In this document: positions 30,201 through 39,408 of the stretch, in pieces
How positions within the stretch are numbered: position 1 is the first letter of the stretch
Layout of the letters: the number at the start of each line of letters is the position of its first letter
Translations under genes and position numbers: made by a program
The notes under the pieces: generated by a model
Databases searched by the model: none
The model's input: only the letters and a program-made list of their open reading frames with translations
Told to the model about the DNA's origin: nothing
DNA from: Schaalia odontolytica
GTDB taxonomy: Bacteria; Actinomycetota; Actinomycetes; Actinomycetales; Actinomycetaceae
Direction of reading: 5' to 3'
NCBI RefSeq assembly: GCF_009730335.1
Contig: NZ_CP046315.1
Coordinates: forward strand, 2,356,001-2,420,000
Length of the DNA: 64,000 nt

Positions 30201-33074
30201 CGCTCCCTTGCGGTCCTCGACCGTGTAGGTGAAGGTGTCGGTGCCGACCGCCCCGCGGTTGGGCGTGTAGTCGATCCAGGTGGCCGAGGCGGTGGCCACG
30301 CCCTGCGTCGGTGAAGAGTCCACGCCGACCAGCGTCACCGAGTCGCCGTCGGGATCGATGCCGCTCAGCGTAACGGGGATCGTCACGGCCTGACCGGCGC
30401 TCGTCCACGCGTTGAGGGTCCTCGGACGGGGGGCCTCGTTGCTGTCGGAATCCGGGATGACCTCGAAGGTGACCGTACTGGAAGCGCGGTTGCCGGCGGA
30501 GTCGATGACCGAGTAGGTAACTTCAAGGAGTCCGGGGCTGGTTCCGGCCGCAAGGCGCACCTGGTTTCCAGTCACGAAGGGCGTTCCGACCGCCGAGGCC
30601 TGGTCGTACTCGAGAGTCGACTCAACCTGGAGGTTCAGACCGGCCGGGGAGCGGTCGTTGGACAGAACCGAGACCGTTCCGACGTCGCCGACGCGCACCT
30701 TCGCCCGGTCGGGCCGCAGCACGGGTGCCATGTCGGAGCGATCCGAAGCGCCGGGAATCACGGTCACCTCGGCGGTGGCACTTCCCTGACCATTAGAGAC
30801 CGTGTAGGAAAAGGTCACGGTCTTGTCGATGCCCGCATGGGCGGTGATCCGCAGGAGGTGGCGTTCGATGAGCGCAACCTCAATATCGGGCGCCTTCGTC
30901 GTATCCACCGAGGTCACTGAGAGCATGCCTCCGGCGGGGTCGTAATCGTTACCCAGGGGATTGATCAGGACAGATCCGCCCTGGGGTAGGACGGCGGTGT
31001 CGTTCTCTGCGATGGGACGCACCGAGGAGGAAGCCACAACCTCCACGCGGATGATACCCAGCGTCGTCGCGATCCCGTCAGAGACCGTGTAGGCGAAGGA
31101 GTAGGATCCGGGCTGCTGCGCCCGAAAGTCGATGGTTCCGCGGTCGAGGTCCGGGGTGAGAGTCGCACCCGACGGGGCTCCGGAGACGGCGGCGAGGGAG
31201 AGCGGGTCGCCGTTGGGGTCGGTGTCATTCTTGAGCGGGTCAAGGGTGACGATCTCGCCCGGCTGAGCCTGGAAAAGGTCGCCGTTGGCCGAAGGCGGGA
31301 GGTTGCCCGCCTCCTGGACGTTGACCACGAGCTCTCCGCGAGCCTCGGCACCCTGGTCGTCAGCCACCGTCAGGACGATGGTCTTGGGGCCAGCCGACGC
31401 CCCCTCCTCCGCGATGGTTACGGTGCCGTCTTCGACGAATGAGACGTTCAGGCCAGTCGGAGCCTGGACCTCCTTGAGGTAGATCGGGTCACCGTCGGGA
31501 TCACGCCAGTCACTGAGGGCCTGGTACTGGATCTGCGCGCCCACCCCGATCTTGACGGAGGAAGAACGCACCTGAGTGGGGGCCTCGTTCTGGCCGTAGG
31601 GGTGGATCGTGACCTGAACGTGGGCGGAAGCGGAGGCCCGCCCATCCGAGGCATCGTAGGTAAAGGACGTGGATCCGCTCTGGTCTGCTGATACGTCCTC
31701 GATTTGCAGGGCGCGCCCGCTACGAGCCACGACCACAGAACCCCATCCCGGCTGCGTGGTCGGGGTGGCGGTGAGCACGTCTCCGTCCAGGTCGGAATCG
31801 TTGTCCAGGACGGGCAGAATGGTCGAGCGTCCCGGGCGGATACCAAACTCGTCGTCGACGGCCTCGGGCGGAGTATTTTCCTCGCGCTGCTGCGGGTCGG
31901 CCACCTCGTTGGTGAGCTCCGGGCTATCCTGCTCTTCTTCGCTCTCTTCGAGCTGATTCTCGACCTCATCCCAGTTGTCCATCAGGACCATGTTCGAGTC
32001 GGGCAACCACACGTTCCCCTCGGCGACGTCGTTGAGGACGATGGCCTTGCGATTGGTGCGGAAGACAACCTCACGGGCGGAGACGAGCGTATCGACGACC
32101 ATCTGCTCGTTCGAGGTCGGATCCTTGCACGAGCGCACATACGCCCCCGATCCGCTCCACGCACCGTAGGCACATCCTTCATGCCGCACGGGCGCCGCCG
32201 GGATGCCGGTCGGGGCCCCCTCGGCGGCGGGCGTGATCACGGGTTGCCCACCCGTCAGTGGAATCGCTACAAGAGAGGTGGCGGTGGCCATCAGGACCGA
32301 GTCATCCTTCGGTCCGGCCTGCTGCAGGACGGCATCGGCCTCTATACCGGCCGCGCCGAGGTCGAGGGTCTTATTCCCGGGCAGAAAGAGGGTGTTAGAG
32401 GCAGAGTCAAGGGCGACAACCTGATCGCCGACGACCGTGATGGAAAGGCGGGCACCATCGGGAATCCCGGTGACCTGAGTGGTCTTCGCTTGATCGACTG
32501 ACCCGCTGCGCTTGACGGTCGTGAGCGTTCCCGAGTTCGACAGGGAGTACACGGAGCCGTCCTCGCCGGTCACGAATGCGCTGACCCCCATGTTCGAGGC
32601 CAGAGCTGCAGAGTCGGCGAGATTGGAGGGGCTCGGAGACGCCGCAGACGTTGTCCACAGGGTGCCATCGGCAGCGTTGAGGACGCCGAGGACGTCACCC
32701 CCCTGCATCGCACTCGAGCCGGCGGGCAGCGCCGTCGGAGAGCCGAGGGCGACCTGGGTGACGTTGACGGGGGCAACGGTCAGTGAGCCGAGGTCGGAGA
32801 CTGTCACCGTTTCGCCAGCCTGGCCGACGTCAAAGTTGGTAGCCTCGGTGCGCAGGGCACCGTCAAGAATGCGGGCTTCGTAGTCGAGGTGGCCGACCAA
32901 CTGCTTGGACTTGTTAGTCACCCAGATACCGCCATCATTGACATTGACCTGAGTCACTTCGGCACCCTTATAGATGACGCCTGCGATGCAGAGCGCAGCA
33001 ACGACGAGCATGAGAACAAACGCCGGCAGACGTCGCCTCACACCGGTTACGTTTCGTCGCTTTTGCGCGCGCAT
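27228..33074 (-). CDS. Giant Ig-like/FN3 repeat surface protein (PFNA-cluster FN3 protein)
   Basis: 1948 residues from the ATG at 33074, with GAGAGG five bases upstream. A basic N terminus and one membrane helix (about 20-40) anchor it with the rest outside. Residues about 45-360 look beta-propeller-like; then comes an acidic linker and about nine cadherin/Big-like modules with calcium-type loops such as DNDSDLDGD, NDTDPNGDPLS, NDVDPDGDTL and DDDPDGSVDEL. At least two to three FN3 modules (about 1470-1770) and a Cys-containing C-terminal domain follow. There is no LPXTG signal. It is the first gene of the locus and probably the structure served or sensed by the MoxR/DUF58/kinase set. Confidence 0.85.
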   Translation of the reverse strand: MRAQKRRNVTGVRRRLPAFVLMLVVAALCIAGVIYKGAEVTQVNVNDGGIWVTNKSKQLVGHLDYEARILDGALRTEATNFDVGQAGETVTVSDLGSLTVAPVNVTQVALGSPTALPAGSSAMQGGDVLGVLNAADGTLWTTSAASPSPSNLADSAALASNMGVSAFVTGEDGSVYSLSNSGTLTTVKRSGSVDQAKTTQVTGIPDGARLSITVVGDQVVALDSASNTLFLPGNKTLDLGAAGIEADAVLQQAGPKDDSVLMATATSLVAIPLTGGQPVITPAAEGAPTGIPAAPVRHEGCAYGAWSGSGAYVRSCKDPTSNEQMVVDTLVSAREVVFRTNRKAIVLNDVAEGNVWLPDSNMVLMDNWDEVENQLEESEEEQDSPELTNEVADPQQREENTPPEAVDDEFGIRPGRSTILPVLDNDSDLDGDVLTATPTTQPGWGSVVVARSGRALQIEDVSADQSGSTSFTYDASDGRASASAHVQVTIHPYGQNEAPTQVRSSSVKIGVGAQIQYQALSDWRDPDGDPIYLKEVQAPTGLNVSFVEDGTVTIAEEGASAGPKTIVLTVADDQGAEARGELVVNVQEAGNLPPSANGDLFQAQPGEIVTLDPLKNDTDPNGDPLSLAAVSGAPSGATLTPDLDRGTIDFRAQQPGSYSFAYTVSDGIATTLGIIRVEVVASSSVRPIAENDTAVLPQGGSVLINPLGNDYDPAGGMLSVTSVDTTKAPDIEVALIERHLLRITAHAGIDKTVTFSYTVSNGQGSATAEVTVIPGASDRSDMAPVLRPDRAKVRVGDVGTVSVLSNDRSPAGLNLQVESTLEYDQASAVGTPFVTGNQVRLAAGTSPGLLEVTYSVIDSAGNRASSTVTFEVIPDSDSNEAPRPRTLNAWTSAGQAVTIPVTLSGIDPDGDSVTLVGVDSSPTQGVATASATWIDYTPNRGAVGTDTFTYTVEDRKGARASARVRVAISPSPTSNQNPVAVPDTVQARPDRVLNINVLSNDVDPDGDTLTLDEGGLTTATPALNPQVRSATTISVRTPSETGSYAVAYTVSDGRGGSATGLATIYVSEDVPLKAPVARDDYVAYTELPEDGSAVRVRVVDNDDDPDGSVDELKVTTGESGVNVSGQDLLIPVSDQLRLVVYTITDRDGLTNSAVVTVPGRNATAPFLNNANLPIEVDAGSQRTISLADYVIVRSGRSAQLVEGSSPAAQAGLTSVSAEGATQLTISAAESFSGNTAFTIQVSDGDDAGALSSSLSVPVRVRATQNQPPTFTPTGVRVEAGGEAVTQNLALGVTDPEGGDPSTFTYSVGTVPDGISASVSGSTLTVTAAQGTARGPAGSIAVSVTDTDGNSVSGSVPVEVVASSKPHVSAPDYQERARVGETVRVDVASRAINPFPDSPLTLEGAVMGLGAGRVHAEGTVVSITPDAVGTIKVTYRLNDYLRDPSRSTQGTITVTVVGAPDRPTGVHAEARGTSGARLTFTPGATNGATVTGYRVLDADSGQQVSATCTAGSCTVDGLSAGRGYSFSVVATSSEGDSKPSAASNRITTVGKPSQMVAPKVEAGDSVLKVSWVAPENDGGSKIDHYEVQVNTDEPITVHGLSTTLSVVNGHDYAVRVRAVNGEGQAGPWSSPTSGHPHPSHVAPDEPVVTVTTERWEGQGVIVAKVFVSWTVGNSGGSGWGQTTINVNGESQNVTGDTRKLKVVLEDSATTATVTVTVRNLEGDATTSAPQTVRIPPNPNTPPFEIDPPTITATGNSGQLHATNVNVKPGRGYLANELTVFWGTSGADCSAKARANDKNRRVQGTNFVWFGGDEANGVPQNFYFCQISTSGMVSSAIRVTGTPRNDHAAPDKDWANIPIDAEFVGYPDGGFAVGIRRSKEIEGLCTYGCRLKVVDSATGQTIYKQSDAVISPTETPALRVLGSELPNDGGYKVALYISLSTGKEIVKYMH

Positions 33075-33180
33075 TGACCCTCTCCCGATTGCTGAGTAGT
33101 GCCCGCACAATAGTGTGGCACAACTTCAACCCAGCCTAATAGTTAATCAGAATCTATCAGAGGCAGGATTACTTAACAAC

Positions 33181-33219
33181 TAGAGGGCGGCTCGCCGCAG
33201 AACGAAGGGCCGCCCTCTA
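33181..33219 (-). terminator. Rho-independent-like terminator of clpC
   Basis: Perfect 11-bp stem TAGAGGGCGGC/GCCGCCCTCTA with a 17-nt loop, about 40 bp after the clpC stop. Confidence 0.75.
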
Positions 33220-33259
33220 GAAAAGGCACTTTGTCAGCTTCAAATAATTGGCGAGTAAA

Positions 33260-35728
33260 TCACTCCCCGTTGAAGGTGAACGCGCGATCCTTTCCTTCTC
33301 CGGTGACGCCAACGGTGACAACCTGACCGGGTTGCAATTCTCCGAAGAGGATGCGCTCGGACAGTGCATCCTCGATCTCGCGCTGAATCGCGCGGCGCAG
33401 CGGACGCGCACCCAGGACCGGGTCGAAGCCCACGTCAGCAAGCAGCTCGCGCGCGTCGTCGGTCAACTGCAGGCGCATGTCCTGAGCCTCCATGCGCTTG
33501 GCCAGCTTGGCGATCATCAGATCCACGATGCGAGAGATCTCCGGCTTGGTCAGCGGCGGGAACACGATCGTATCATCGACACGGTTGAGGAACTCGGGAC
33601 GGAAATGCTGCTTGAGCTCCTCCGCAACCTTCGACTTCATACGACCGTAGTCGTGCGTCGAATTGTCCGCGGTCTGGAAGCCCGTGAGGACACCCTTGTT
33701 GATGTCTCGGGTACCCAGGTTCGTCGTCATGATGATGACAGTGTTCTTGAAGTCCACCTTGCGACCCTGCGAGTCTGTCAGGCGGCCCTCTTCCAGGATC
33801 TGAAGCAGCGAGTTGAAGATGTCCGGGTGAGCCTTCTCGACCTCGTCGAAGAGGACAACCGAGAACGGCTTACGACGAACCTTCTCCGTGAGCTGGCCCC
33901 CCTCGTCATAGCCAACGTAGCCCGGAGGAGCACCGAAGAGGCGCGAGGCCGTATGCTTCTCGGAGAACTCCGACATATCCAGCTGGATCAGGGCGTCCTC
34001 GTCGCCGAAAAGGAACTCGGCAAGGGCCTTGGCCAGCTCAGTCTTACCAACGCCGGTCGGGCCGGCGAAGATAAACGAGCCGCCGGGACGGTTCGGATCC
34101 TTCAGACCCGAGCGCGTACGCCGGATCGACTGGGCAAGCGCCTTGACGGCCTCATCCTGGCCGATAACGCGCTTGTGCAGCTCGTCTTCCATCTTGAGTA
34201 GCTTCGCGGTTTCGGTCTGGGTGAGACGCACGACCGGGATACCGGTCGACATGGCCAGAACCTCGGCGATCTCCTGATCCCCGACCTCGGCGATCTCGTC
34301 GGATTCGCCGCCCTTCCAGGCCTCTTCCTTCGCCTTGCGCTCCTCGTTCAGCTTCGACTCCTCGTCGCGCAGCGACGCGGCCTTCTCGAAGTCCTGATCA
34401 TCGATAGCCGCCTCCTTGTTCCGGCGCACCTCGGCGATCTTCTCATCGATCTCGCGCAGCTCTGGCGGGGCAGTCATGCGACGAATGCGCAGTCGCGCAC
34501 CGGCCTCGTCGACCAGGTCGATAGCCTTATCCGGGAGGAAGCGATCTGAGATATAGCGATCCGCCAGCTCGGCGGCCGCCTGGATCGCGGCGTCCGTGAT
34601 GATAACCCGGTGGTGAGCCTCGTAGCGGTCGCGCAGACCCTTCAGGATCTCGACCGTCTCATCGACGCTGGGCTCCTCGACCTTGACCGGCTGGAAGCGA
34701 CGCTCAAGGGCAGCGTCTTTCTCGATGTACTTGCGGTACTCGTCGTTCGTGGTCGCACCGATCGTCTGGAGCTCGCCGCGGGCCAGCATGGGCTTGAGCA
34801 TCTGGGCGGCGTCGATGGATCCCTCAGCGGCACCAGCACCCACGAGGGTGTGGATCTCGTCGATGAACAGGATGATGTCGCCGCGCGTGCGGATCTCCTT
34901 GAGGACCTTCTTCAGGCGCTCCTCGAAGTCGCCACGGTAGCGCGAGCCCGCCACCAGCGACCCCATGTCGAGGCTGTAGATCTGCTTGTCCTTGATCGTC
35001 TCGGGCACGTCGCCGTGCACGATCGCCTGGGCGAGGCCCTCGACGACCGCGGTCTTACCGACGCCGGGCTCACCGATCAGAACCGGGTTATTCTTCGTGC
35101 GGCGCGAGAGGACCTGCATGACGCGCTCCATCTCGACTCGGCGGCCGATGACGGGGTCCAGCTTGTTCTCGCGCGCGGCCTGCGTCAGATTGCGGCCGAA
35201 CTGCTCGAGGATCGCGGAGTTGGAGCGCTCGGGACCACCCGAGCCACCCACGCCCGCGCCGACAGACTCGCGGCCCTCGTCGTCGCCGCGCTGGTAGCCA
35301 CTGAGCATCTGGATGACGGTCTGACGCACCTGCGCCAGGTCCGCGCCCTGCTTGGTCAGGACCTGGGCGGCCACGCCCTCGCCCTCCTTGAGGAGGCCAA
35401 GCAGCAGGTGCTCCGTGCCGATGTAGTTGTGGCCCAGCTGCAGGGCCTCGCGCAGGCTCAGCTCGAAGACGCGCTTGGCGCGCGGGGTGAAGGGGATGTG
35501 GCCCTCGACCGGCTTCTCACCCTCGCCGATGATCTCAATGACCGAGGCACGGACGGCCTCGCCCTTGATCTCCATCGTCTCCAGTGCCTTGGCTGCGACG
35601 CCCTCACCCTCGGAGATCAGCCCGAGCAGCAGGTGCTCCGTGCCGATGTAGTTGTGCTTGAGACCGCGGGCCTCGTCCTGCGCGAGCACGACGACCCGGC
35701 GAGCGCGGTCGGTAAAGCGTTCGAACAT
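33260..35728 (-). CDS. clpC: ATP-dependent Clp protease ATP-binding subunit ClpC
   Basis: 822 residues. An AAA+ unfoldase that feeds substrates to ClpP. Two N-terminal Clp repeats (1-145, with [12 protein letters not shown] twice), AAA domain 1 (Walker A GEPGVGKT near 215), a UVR/M domain (about 420-460), AAA domain 2 (GPTGVGKT near 555) and a C-terminal small domain. The ATG at 35728 begins the canonical [11 protein letters not shown] and has a GAGGAGAGG ribosome site. It is monocistronic with a good terminator. The 287 bp upstream hold no gene; I could not pick out a confident ClgR or HrcA operator. Confidence 0.97.
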   Translation of the reverse strand: MFERFTDRARRVVVLAQDEARGLKHNYIGTEHLLLGLISEGEGVAAKALETMEIKGEAVRASVIEIIGEGEKPVEGHIPFTPRAKRVFELSLREALQLGHNYIGTEHLLLGLLKEGEGVAAQVLTKQGADLAQVRQTVIQMLSGYQRGDDEGRESVGAGVGGSGGPERSNSAILEQFGRNLTQAARENKLDPVIGRRVEMERVMQVLSRRTKNNPVLIGEPGVGKTAVVEGLAQAIVHGDVPETIKDKQIYSLDMGSLVAGSRYRGDFEERLKKVLKEIRTRGDIILFIDEIHTLVGAGAAEGSIDAAQMLKPMLARGELQTIGATTNDEYRKYIEKDAALERRFQPVKVEEPSVDETVEILKGLRDRYEAHHRVIITDAAIQAAAELADRYISDRFLPDKAIDLVDEAGARLRIRRMTAPPELREIDEKIAEVRRNKEAAIDDQDFEKAASLRDEESKLNEERKAKEEAWKGGESDEIAEVGDQEIAEVLAMSTGIPVVRLTQTETAKLLKMEDELHKRVIGQDEAVKALAQSIRRTRSGLKDPNRPGGSFIFAGPTGVGKTELAKALAEFLFGDEDALIQLDMSEFSEKHTASRLFGAPPGYVGYDEGGQLTEKVRRKPFSVVLFDEVEKAHPDIFNSLLQILEEGRLTDSQGRKVDFKNTVIIMTTNLGTRDINKGVLTGFQTADNSTHDYGRMKSKVAEELKQHFRPEFLNRVDDTIVFPPLTKPEISRIVDLMIAKLAKRMEAQDMRLQLTDDARELLADVGFDPVLGARPLRRAIQREIEDALSERILFGELQPGQVVTVGVTGEGKDRAFTFNGE

Positions 35729-36015
35729 GCCTCTCCTCATTTCACAGGACGGGCATTTCGCCGAGCTCGACGTACGCCCGTCCCAGTTGACTGGTTACAG
35801 CCTACGAAAAGCTCCCGCGCCGTGCGCGCGCTTTCGCCCTGGGCGCATGGGCGGCCCTCAATGTGTGCTCCCCGCTGCACAAATCGCGCCCAATTCGATG
35901 GTCCAAAACGTTTAATTCCGTCCAGAAACGTTGCAATTTCAACGATGCGGTTTCGTTGCTTGAAAAGTTGTCGCAGAAAATGCGTGCGAGATTGTCAGGG
36001 GCCTAGGACACGGTG

Positions 36016-36543
36016 CTAGGCCTCGACGAGGACCGTGAACGGCCCGTCGTTGACCAGCGAGACCTCCATCATCGCCCCGAACTGGCCGGTTTCGACGTGC
36101 AGGCCCCGGCCTCGCAGATCGGCGACCACCGCGTCGACGAGGGACTCAGCCTCCTCGCCGGGGGCGGCGTGTGCCCACGAGGGGCGCCGCCCCTTGCGAG
36201 TGTCCCCGTACAGCGTGAACTGGGAGATCACCAGGATCGGCGCGCCCGCGTCGGCGGCCGAAAGCTCGCCGTCGAGGATACGCAGCTCGGCGATCTTGCG
36301 GGCCACCGTGGCCACCTGCTCGGCACCGTCGCCGCGCTGGACCCCCAGGAGGACAACAAGGCCCTGGCGCGTCTCGCAGCCACTCTCCCCCGCCGGGACT
36401 GCTGGGTCCTGCCCGCCAACGCGGGACGCTACGCTCTCGCGGCGGGCACCGGATTCGTCAAGACTGTCGAAGGCGAGACGGCCGACGACGGTGCCGTCGA
36501 CGCGGACCTCGCCCGAGGTGGCGCGCTGGATGACGGCTCGCAT
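36016..36543 (-). CDS. dtd: D-aminoacyl-tRNA deacylase with a loop insertion
   Basis: 175 residues. Dtd removes D-amino acids (and glycine) mischarged onto tRNA. It begins MRAVIQRATSGEVRVDG and has the catalytic SQFTLYGD plus the C-terminal NDGPFTVLVEA (the usual NxGPVT). A segment of about 30 residues between the second strand and the GLVVLLGV strand (residues about 30-60, Gly/Ser/Arg-rich) is absent from typical 145-150-residue members. The ATG overlaps the ygfZ stop by one base (TGATG), indicating translational coupling. Confidence 0.9.
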   Translation of the reverse strand: MRAVIQRATSGEVRVDGTVVGRLAFDSLDESGARRESVASRVGGQDPAVPAGESGCETRQGLVVLLGVQRGDGAEQVATVARKIAELRILDGELSAADAGAPILVISQFTLYGDTRKGRRPSWAHAAPGEEAESLVDAVVADLRGRGLHVETGQFGAMMEVSLVNDGPFTVLVEA

Positions 36544-37712
36544 CAGCGCGACCCCAGGGCCGAGCCGAGGCCGCCGAAGCCCGTGGACCCGCCGCGCTGG
36601 CCGGCCTCGCGCGAGAGGTCGGCACCCGGGCGGGTCTCCGGGGACACGGAGGACTTGCCGTGGACAGGCACGATCTCCTCCTGGGCGGCGGCGACGCCGT
36701 CGATGTCGAAGACAGTCGTCACGGGCACGGCGCGCGCGATCAGCGCGAGGGCGATCGGCCCCTCGTCCGCGTGGCGGGCTGAGGAGGTAATGACGCCGAC
36801 CTGGCGTCCGCCCACCTCGATGGGTGTGCCGGGCGCGGGCAGGTCGCCGCGCGAACCGTCCAGCTGCAGGTAGGTAAGGCGGCGCGGGGGCCGTCCGAGG
36901 TTCAGGACGCGGGCGATGGTTTCCTGCCCGCGGTAGCAGCCCTTCGTCGTGTGGACGGCGCTGCGCAGCCAGTCCAGCTCGGGCGGGATCGCGCGGGCGT
37001 CGGTCTCGCGGCCCAGGCGCGGCTTCCACGCCGCAATACGCGTGGCCTCCCACGCCAGGTATCCGGCGCGGCGGCGCGAGCCGGCCTCGGGGCAAGCAGA
37101 CAGCCAGGCGGCCTCAAACTCGTCCGCGGCCTCGCGTGAAACAGCGTGAAACATCATCGGGGTGCGCGCGCCGGGGTGACACTCACCCTGGAAGTAGGCG
37201 GCCCCACCTTCCACGACGCCGGGCCACGGGTCCTCCCAGGTCCACAGGTGTCCGGGCAGGTCGGCCGCGGACTCGGGCATATTCGCGCCCGCGCGGATCG
37301 AGGAGAACACGGCGACGTCGCGCTCGGAGACGGCGACGCGCAGCGCAAAACGCATCGACTCGAGGAACGCCACAAACTCCGACACATCCGAGCGTTCCAC
37401 GATCAGGTGCAGCGTCTCCCCGTCGTCGCTGGCGCCGGCCCAGTGCTCGACGCGACCCTCGGGCGAGAGGATCAGCAGCTCGCGGCTCGCGCCGGGGACG
37501 AGGTCGGTGACGTTCTGGGATGCAAGCGACGTCACCCACGTCAGCCGATCGGCCCCTGACACAGAGATGACGGCCAGGTCCGGGCGGCGCACCAGCGCGC
37601 GGCCGCCCTCGAGGGCCCACTGCTCCCCCGACGGGTCCCCGAAGTGCGGGGTCGCGCCGAAGGATGCCACGGCCTCGTCGACGAACTCGGAATCGAACGC
37701 AGACTCAGACAA
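36543..37712 (-). CDS. ygfZ: YgfZ/GcvT-family folate-binding protein
   Basis: 389 residues. A tetrahydrofolate-dependent factor that helps maintain Fe-S enzymes. The signature KGCYRGQE with its conserved Cys lies near residue 254; the N-terminal GcvT fold has LTWVTSLASQNV. The start is assigned to a TTG at 37712 that overlaps the previous stop by eight bases with GGACGG upstream; the longer frame to 37928 lies in another gene and is non-coding in character. It sits in a nitrobindin-ygfZ-dtd unit. Confidence 0.87.
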   Translation of the reverse strand: MSESAFDSEFVDEAVASFGATPHFGDPSGEQWALEGGRALVRRPDLAVISVSGADRLTWVTSLASQNVTDLVPGASRELLILSPEGRVEHWAGASDDGETLHLIVERSDVSEFVAFLESMRFALRVAVSERDVAVFSSIRAGANMPESAADLPGHLWTWEDPWPGVVEGGAAYFQGECHPGARTPMMFHAVSREAADEFEAAWLSACPEAGSRRRAGYLAWEATRIAAWKPRLGRETDARAIPPELDWLRSAVHTTKGCYRGQETIARVLNLGRPPRRLTYLQLDGSRGDLPAPGTPIEVGGRQVGVITSSARHADEGPIALALIARAVPVTTVFDIDGVAAAQEEIVPVHGKSSVSPETRPGADLSREAGQRGGSTGFGGLGSALGSR

Positions 37713-38367
37713 GGAAGCCGTCCTGGGTGTCGTCGATGCCTTCGATGACCTCGCCGGACTCGGTGGAGGCCTGCGCGGTGCGCATGAGGCGGCCGGAGAT
37801 CTCGACGTCGACCTCATCCTCGCCGTCGAGCGTGCGCTCCTGCGTCCACATGAGCTCGCCCGCGACCAGGCCGAACATGCGGCCCAGGTGCGTGACGCGG
37901 GTGGCGCCCACGCCGAGAGCGATTGCATCGGAGACCATCTGCACGCGCGGGCCGACGCTCACGCCGTCCCACACGGCGCTGTGGCCCTCGGTGGACGCGG
38001 AGGTCGCAGTGAATTCGCGGGGGTTGTACTGGCCGGGCGGGGGCAGCGGCGCGTCGGAGGGGGCGACGGAGACGTACACGGTCTCTTCGCTGATCAGGTC
38101 GTCCTTCTTGATAGCGGACAGGCCCTTCGCCGCGTCCCACGTGGGATCGATCGGCTCGGAGGCGACGCCCGCGTACACGCGGGTCACCAGGCGCATCTGC
38201 TCGCCGACGACGTCGCCGCGGATCTCCTCGATGACGGGGGAATCCTCGGTGGGTTCTTCCTGGCCGGGGGCGGCGGGGGCGGCGTACATGCCCCACCCCT
38301 CCCAGGTTCCAAGCATCCACGCGACGGGAGCGACGAGTGCGGGCAGGTCAGCAGGTATCACCATCAT
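37705..38367 (-). CDS. Nitrobindin-like heme-binding beta-barrel protein (FABP family)
   Basis: 220 residues with LGTWEGWGMY near the N terminus, the characteristic GTWxGxG of the nitrobindin/DUF1794 group. These actinobacterial proteins bind heme and act on peroxynitrite or NO; heme ligation cannot be confirmed here. A -10 TAGGCT ends six bases before the ATG at 38367, with GGAGGC in between that can also serve as ribosome site. Its stop is overlapped by ygfZ. The pairing with ygfZ is common in actinobacteria. Confidence 0.78.
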   Translation of the reverse strand: MMVIPADLPALVAPVAWMLGTWEGWGMYAAPAAPGQEEPTEDSPVIEEIRGDVVGEQMRLVTRVYAGVASEPIDPTWDAAKGLSAIKKDDLISEETVYVSVAPSDAPLPPPGQYNPREFTATSASTEGHSAVWDGVSVGPRVQMVSDAIALGVGATRVTHLGRMFGLVAGELMWTQERTLDGEDEVDVEISGRLMRTAQASTESGEVIEGIDDTQDGFLV

Positions 38368-38373
38368 GCCTCC

Positions 38374-38379
38374 AGCCTA
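38374..38379 (-). promoter_or_regulatory. -10 element (TAGGCT) six bases before the nitrobindin-like ATG
   Basis: TAGGCT-N6-ATG arrangement on the minus strand; a start-codon-proximal transcription start is expected. Confidence 0.5.
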
Positions 38380-38484
38380 ACGCCTCGGGTGGACGCTCAC
38401 CGCACGAGCAGGGGCGCGCGCAGCTGGAAGCGAACGGGACGAGGCCGGGGCCCGGCTATGCGGTCGTCCAGCCGTCGTGGGGTC

Positions 38485-39405
38485 TCAGATTCCGCCGATG
38501 CGGATCATCGCGTACACGGGCAGGGCGGCGACGAGGAACTTCGCGGCGCCGCGGCCCAGGATGTTGGCGAGCTCGGCGGAGGACGCGCGCTCTCCCAGCA
38601 GCGCGTCGACGACGGAGACGGCGAAGCCGACGCCGAAGCCGGTGACGCCACCCAGGGTCAGGAAGGCGGCGAATTCGCCGAAACGCTTGGCGATGAAGGG
38701 GAAGACGACGGGCAGCAGGTCCGAGGTCTGCCCAAGGAACCAGGCGATCGAGGCGACCACGAGACCCGCGACGAGGCCTGCGATCATCGCGAAGGCAACG
38801 CCGACTTTCGCGCTGCGCCCGAAGCGCGCGGAGGCCGCGCCGATGACGGCGATCAGGGCCGCCATGGGAACGATGCCCGACCAGCGCTCGTGGACGGTGA
38901 GAGAGACCCACATGGAGCCGGAGGTGACGATGAGGAGGCAGGTCACCGACGAGGCGAGGGCCGCACTCAGGGCCGTGGAGCCCCAGTGCTCACTCGTGCG
39001 CCCCACGGAGTGATCGCGCGGCGCGGGCGCGTCCAGGATCGTCGCAGCGACCAGCGCGACCAGCGTGATACCCGTCAGCGGCACGGCGATGTCGAGGTTC
39101 TTCCAGTAGGCAACACCCAAGGGGGTCAGCGCACCACCCAGGGCGAGGACCGCCTGCGCGAGCCACGGCATGTGCAGGCGCGCCAGCGTCGGCCAGCCGA
39201 GAGCCAACAGGAAAGACGCGACCGCGACGACGGGTCCGACGCTCCAACGAGACCCCGGCAGCCACCAGGCAACGATCGTGGCCGCAGCCAGCACGGTGAC
39301 GGTGAGAATACCGATGATCGTGGGCACGTGTCGGTTGGCCAGGGTGTCGCGGCGACGTCCGCGGCTTGAGCCGGTGCGGCGCCGCGTGGGCGGGGTCGAT
39401 GTCAT
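38485..39405 (-). CDS. Integral membrane protein, function unknown
   Basis: 306 residues with a basic, Arg-rich cytoplasmic N terminus (1-25) and about eight membrane segments between residues 30 and 300. I do not recognise the family. The ATG at 39405 is chosen; a GTG at 39408 directly precedes it. It lies upstream of the nitrobindin-like gene with a 117-bp gap that carries one copy of the GACGAGGCCGGGGC word, so co-transcription is uncertain. Confidence 0.7.
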   Translation of the reverse strand: MTSTPPTRRRTGSSRGRRRDTLANRHVPTIIGILTVTVLAAATIVAWWLPGSRWSVGPVVAVASFLLALGWPTLARLHMPWLAQAVLALGGALTPLGVAYWKNLDIAVPLTGITLVALVAATILDAPAPRDHSVGRTSEHWGSTALSAALASSVTCLLIVTSGSMWVSLTVHERWSGIVPMAALIAVIGAASARFGRSAKVGVAFAMIAGLVAGLVVASIAWFLGQTSDLLPVVFPFIAKRFGEFAAFLTLGGVTGFGVGFAVSVVDALLGERASSAELANILGRGAAKFLVAALPVYAMIRIGGI

Positions 39406-39408
39406 CAC

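Noticed and set aside
36543-37928. Longer start for ygfZ reaching 37928
   Set aside because: The extra 72 codons lie antisense-free but out of phase over the nitrobindin-like gene and have no protein-like character; the TTG at 37712 fits the overlap and family length.
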